Source: Victivallaceae bacterium
GTDB taxonomy: Bacteria > Verrucomicrobiota > Lentisphaeria > Victivallales > Victivallaceae
NCBI GenBank assembly: GCA_028698975.1
Contig: JAQVVK010000014.1
Span: forward strand, 1 to 20,530
Direction of reading: 5' to 3'
Length of the DNA: 20,530 bases
Each line of letters opens with the position of its first letter. Within the stretch, counting starts at the first letter, position 1. Below are positions 17,380 to 20,530 of this stretch, one piece after another. The notes under the pieces were generated by a model. That model did not search any database. It was not told the origin of the DNA and was given only the letters and a program-made list of their open reading frames with translations. A program made the translations under genes and the position numbers.

Positions 17380-17402
17380 GTTTTATTCACGCGGCGGATC
17401 GC

Positions 17403-17431
17403 TTGATTTAATCGTCATTGTGTGGTATCTT
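17403..17431 (+). promoter_or_regulatory. Predicted promoter of fucU-rlmN
   Basis: TTGATT (17403-17408), 17-nt spacer, TATCTT (17426-17431) with TGG before it. Starting near 17438, it rules out earlier in-frame starts for fucU. Confidence 0.45.
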
Positions 17432-17462
17432 TGGCAAAGCAAAAAAAGAGAAAGGGCGCATT

Positions 17463-17888
17463 GTGCTTAAAAATATTTCTCCATTGGTTTTCCCCGAACT
17501 GCTCAAGATCCTTTCCGAAATGGGTCACGGCGACGAGATCGTCTTCAGCGATGCTCATTTCCCGGCTTACTCGTTTGGCCGGCCGGTGTTGCGCGCCGAC
17601 GGCTGCTCGGTGCCGCAGATGCTCGACGCGGTGCTGCCGCTGCTGGAGCTTGACAGTTATGTCGATGCTCCGGCCGTGATGATGGCCCCGGTGCCGGGGG
17701 ATTCGCTGGATATGGACTACGTCGCATTGTGTCAAAAGAGCGTCGCCGCTCACGGTTGCCCGGCCAAAATCGCCCATATCGACCGTTTCGCCTTTTATGA
17801 ACGCACCAAGTCGGTCTTCGCGGTGGTGGTTACCGGGGAAACCCGTAAATACGGCAATATTCTGCTCAAAAAGGGCGTGACGCGCTGA
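17463..17888 (+). CDS. fucU: L-fucose mutarotase, RbsD/FucU family
   Basis: It interconverts the alpha and beta anomers of L-fucose and related sugars. The 141-residue product matches E. coli FucU along its whole length as I remember it: LKNISPLVFPELLKIL, EMGHGDEIVFSDAHFPAYS (His22), LRADG, LLELDSY, RFAFYER and the C-terminus KYGNILLKKGVTR. It starts at GTG 17463, preceded by AAAGGG and giving the expected N-terminus. The sequence upstream lies in the promoter. No other fucose gene is nearby; it shares an operon with rlmN, 36 bp downstream, which is an unusual pairing. Confidence 0.95.
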   Translation: MLKNISPLVFPELLKILSEMGHGDEIVFSDAHFPAYSFGRPVLRADGCSVPQMLDAVLPLLELDSYVDAPAVMMAPVPGDSLDMDYVALCQKSVAAHGCPAKIAHIDRFAFYERTKSVFAVVVTGETRKYGNILLKKGVTR

Positions 17889-17924
17889 CCATGATTGGTT
17901 TGACCGCAACACAGCAGGAGTGTT

Positions 17925-18977
17925 ATGGAAAATAAAAAGGCTTTTTTGGCCGGTACTTCGCGTTCCACCTTGCGTGACTGGGCGGTGAAACGCGGATTCC
18001 CCGCTTTTCGCGGCACGCAGATCGCGGATTGGGTCTATAATAAATATGTGCTCTATCCGCATGATATGAGCAATCTTCCGTTGACGGTACGCGAGGCGGT
18101 GGCTCTCGATTTCAGCGCGCCGGGTTCGCAGCTTGCCGAATCGGTGCGTTCCAAGGACGGTACCGAAAAATTGCTGATCGGCCTCCGCGACGGCGAAACC
18201 ATTGAAATGGCTCTGATACCCGGCGGCTCCGGCGACCGGTTGACTTTTTGTCTCAGCACTCAGGTCGGCTGCCAGGTGCGCTGCCGTTTCTGCGCGAGCG
18301 GCCGCGACGGGTTGGTGCGCAATCTGTTGACCGGCGAAATACTTGAGGAGTTCATCATCGGCTGTCAGGAGGCGGGAGCCAGGCCGGACAATCTGGTGTT
18401 TATGGGGATCGGCGAGGGTATGCTCAATCTGGCCGAACTCATCCCCGCACTGGAAACGCTTACTTCGCCGGATGGCTTCGGCATGTCGCCGCGGCGCATT
18501 ACGGTTTCGACTTCGGGGTATGTCCCCGGCATGAAAGAATTTGCCAAGCTGGAGCGCGAATACAATCTGGCCATAAGTTTGCATGCACCGGATGACGAGG
18601 TGAGAAGCAAGATAATCCCCGACCCGCTGCGTTATCCGGTGGCGGAGATACTGGCCGCCGCCGACCTCTATCGGGAAAAGGCGGGGCGCATGGTGACGCT
18701 GGAATATACGCTGCTTGATGGGGTCAACGACCGCCCCGAAGATGCCAGGAAATTGGCGGAATTGGCTATTTGCCATCATGCCAAAATCAATCTGATACCG
18801 TTCAACCCGACCGGCAGCGACTTTGACCGCCCGCCGCGCCGGGTGATCGAGGCTTTTGCCGATAAATTGGAGCGCGCCGGAGCGCATGTGACGGTGCGGG
18901 TGGAGCGCGGCGGCGACTCGGATGCCGCTTGCGGCCAGTTGCGTCTGCGGCACAATAAAACGGCGGATTCAGAGTAG
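17925..18977 (+). CDS. rlmN: Radical SAM 23S rRNA methyltransferase, RlmN/Cfr family
   Basis: RlmN methylates C2 of A2503 in 23S rRNA (and A37 of some tRNAs) using a radical SAM mechanism. The 350-residue protein has FRGTQIADWVYNKY at the N-terminus, the iron-sulphur CxxxCxxC motif (Cys116, 120, 123) followed by ASGRDGLVRNL, the SLHAPDDEVRSKIIP segment and INLIPFNP. AACGQL carries the substrate-bound Cys336. The usual MGxGEP motif reads MGIGEG (160-165), with Gly for Pro; Cfr has Ala there. Overall layout favours RlmN, but Cfr-like specificity is not excluded. AGGAG lies just before the ATG. The 3' end overlaps the convergent ABC-F gene by 9 bp. Confidence 0.9.
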   Translation: MENKKAFLAGTSRSTLRDWAVKRGFPAFRGTQIADWVYNKYVLYPHDMSNLPLTVREAVALDFSAPGSQLAESVRSKDGTEKLLIGLRDGETIEMALIPGGSGDRLTFCLSTQVGCQVRCRFCASGRDGLVRNLLTGEILEEFIIGCQEAGARPDNLVFMGIGEGMLNLAELIPALETLTSPDGFGMSPRRITVSTSGYVPGMKEFAKLEREYNLAISLHAPDDEVRSKIIPDPLRYPVAEILAAADLYREKAGRMVTLEYTLLDGVNDRPEDARKLAELAICHHAKINLIPFNPTGSDFDRPPRRVIEAFADKLERAGAHVTVRVERGGDSDAACGQLRLRHNKTADSE

Positions 18978-20530
18978 ATCGCTGTTGTTTTCTTCGTGTC
19001 TCTTTACGATGGCTTCGACTTCCATTGCGGCGGTCTCCCACTCCTTTTCGGCGGCTTCGATATTCTGCTGAATATTGTGAAGTTCGCGGTTTAAGGTCGA
19101 GAAATCCATGGAGCCGCCCTCGGAAAGCTCCGAAATCAACTGCTTCTTACGTTTCTCCAGCTTTTCCAGCTTGGCTTCGGCTTTCGCCGCGACGGTTTCG
19201 GCCTGCTTTTTCTCCGCGGCAAGAGCGGCTCTCGCCTGCGCGCGCGCCCGGCGGCGGTTGCGCGCAAGATCCGGCGAATCGGCCGCGCCGCGTCCGGAGG
19301 GCGCGGCGGAGTCGGCACCGGAGCCGGCCTTTTGCTGAGTCGATTTCTCCATGTAATAATCGTAGTTGCCGAAGTATTTGCGAACCCCCGGCGGCTCCAT
19401 CGCCACGATCGAAGTGGCCACATTGCGCACGAAGTCAATATCATGACTTACCAGACACACCGTGCCTTTGTAGGTGCGCAGTGCCTCCTGAAGCAATTCC
19501 CGCGCCGCGATGTCAAGGTGGGTGGTCGGCTCGTCGAGCACCAGAAAGTTGGGCGGATTCACGAAAATGCGGGCAAACAGCAGCCGTATCTTTTCGCCGC
19601 CGGAAAGCACTTTGCAGGTTTTGGACGCCGCGTCGCCGGGAAACCCGAATGAACCGAGTACGTTCATCAACCCGGAAGTCGGCGCCCCGGCCGGCAGCGC
19701 GCCGCGCACCGTGTCAAACACGGTTTGCTCCGGCACCAGCAGATCGGCGAACTCCTGCGCCTGATAGCCGAGCACCGAGTGGTGGCCGAGCACCACGCGC
19801 CCGGAAAGCGGCTTGAGGCGGCCGGTCAGCAGCTTCAGCAGCGTGGTCTTGCCCATGCCGTTGTAGCCGATAAAGGCGATCTTGTCGCCGGCATTGATGT
19901 CAAGATCGACGTCTTTCAACAGTGTCTTTTCCGGCGTGTAGCCAAAGGTCAGATGTTCAATGCGGGCCGCCTCCACTCCGCCCGGCGGCGGCTCCGGGAA
20001 ACGGATCGCGCCGTTGTAGTCAAGCCGGTCCGGCAGGTCGACGTCCTCGATCTTGTCGAGCACTTTTTGCCAGCTTTTGGCCTGCGACGCCTTGGTCGCT
20101 TTGGCCCGGAAACGGTCGATCACTTTTTCGAGGTGTTCCTTGCGGCGGTCGACGTTGCGCTTGGCCGCTTCGAGGTTGCGCCGGCGGTTTTCGCGTTCGC
20201 GCCGATAGTAGTCGTAATCTCCGGCGTAGCGGGTCACTGCTCCGGCATTTACTTCCAGCGTGACGTTGGTCAGCTTGCGCAGGAGAAAGCGGTCGTGCGA
20301 AACCAGAAGCAATGTGCCCTGATAAGATTTTAAGAAACGGCAGAGCCACTCCACCGCCGGGATGTCGAGATAGTTTGACGGCTCGTCAAGCAGCAGCACG
20401 TCCGGACGCGAAATAAGCACCCGCGCCATGGCGGCGCGCATACGCCAGCCGCCGGAAAACGATTTGAGCGGCCGCTCGAAATCACCGACCGCAAAGCCGA
20501 GATTGCTCAGAGCTTCGCCGGCGTCCGAAT
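18969..20530 (-). CDS. ABC-F family ATPase (5' end cut by window)
   Basis: ABC-F proteins are soluble tandem ATPases that bind the ribosome and influence translation or antibiotic resistance. The frame stays open to the window edge, giving 519 C-terminal residues; an internal ATG at 20441 is not the start. Visible parts: the first cassette's signature SFSGGWRMR and Walker B VLLLDEPSNYLD, and the basic helical linker (AKATKASQAKSWQKVLDKIE). The complete second cassette has Walker A GYNGMGKTT, signature LSGGEK, Walker B FLVLDEPTTHLD and switch His in LVSHD. A C-terminal charged coiled coil with AEKKQAETVAAKAEAKLEKLE follows. No membrane segment is present. The subfamily resembles YheS/Uup-type proteins, but I cannot decide which. 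Confidence 0.95.
   Translation of the reverse strand, partial: SDAGEALSNLGFAVGDFERPLKSFSGGWRMRAAMARVLISRPDVLLLDEPSNYLDIPAVEWLCRFLKSYQGTLLLVSHDRFLLRKLTNVTLEVNAGAVTRYAGDYDYYRRERENRRRNLEAAKRNVDRRKEHLEKVIDRFRAKATKASQAKSWQKVLDKIEDVDLPDRLDYNGAIRFPEPPPGGVEAARIEHLTFGYTPEKTLLKDVDLDINAGDKIAFIGYNGMGKTTLLKLLTGRLKPLSGRVVLGHHSVLGYQAQEFADLLVPEQTVFDTVRGALPAGAPTSGLMNVLGSFGFPGDAASKTCKVLSGGEKIRLLFARIFVNPPNFLVLDEPTTHLDIAARELLQEALRTYKGTVCLVSHDIDFVRNVATSIVAMEPPGVRKYFGNYDYYMEKSTQQKAGSGADSAAPSGRGAADSPDLARNRRRARAQARAALAAEKKQAETVAAKAEAKLEKLEKRKKQLISELSEGGSMDFSTLNRELHNIQQNIEAAEKEWETAAMEVEAIVKRHEENNSDLL

Noticed and set aside
18969..20441. ATG at 20441 as the start of the ABC-F gene
   Set aside because: It lies just after the first cassette's signature motif SFSGG, and coding sequence continues in frame to the window edge, so the true start is outside.

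Overview
The window is about 20.5 kb of moderately high-GC bacterial chromosome, densely packed with genes on both strands. Core genes (carB, recD2, rplM-rpsI, rpsD, rlmN, an ABC-F ATPase) flank and enclose a phage-derived packaging module and a regulatory/envelope operon. Nine promoter-like elements fit a sigma-70 pattern, with -10 boxes mostly TATATT or TATAAT and spacers of 16 to 18 nt. Partner-switching signalling (STAS, PP2C, HATPase), a polysaccharide tyrosine kinase and free-standing ribosomal protein units would fit the Planctomycetota-Verrucomicrobiota-Chlamydiota group, perhaps Lentisphaerota. This is an impression from gene content, not a demonstrated placement.

Layout. Positions 1-3060 (minus) hold carB, cut at its 3' end by the window edge, with its own promoter and a leader of about 213 nt that could fold. 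recD2 (3338-5515) and a Wzz/BY-kinase polysaccharide co-polymerase with a glycine-tyrosine tail (5569-7155) follow on the minus strand. marC (7418-8026, plus) converges on a minus-strand operon of a 338-residue unknown protein and an intact large terminase (8016-10291). A plus-strand operon follows (10422-13263): a STAS antagonist, a receiver-PP2C-HATPase protein whose receiver has Glu at the phospho-acceptor site, and a family 2 glycosyltransferase. The second part of the phage-like module is on the minus strand again: a 125-residue unknown, a portal-like protein and a 100-residue unknown (13258-15370). The rest is rplM-rpsI, rpsD, fucU-rlmN (all plus) and a 5'-truncated ABC-F gene (minus).

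How it fits together. The phage-like genes are intact and tightly interlocked with their neighbours. Genes converge with overlapping 3' ends, and one terminator carries both stop codons of a convergent pair while another lies antisense within the glycosyltransferase gene. No integrase, attachment site, capsid, protease, tail or lysis gene is visible. The signalling operon and the terminase operon are read from face-to-face promoters whose -10 boxes overlap, so RNA polymerase could probably occupy only one at a time. The most interesting hypothesis is a domesticated DNA-packaging module, resembling a gene transfer agent or other split phage derivative, linked to a partner-switching regulator. 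A decayed prophage is the main alternative.
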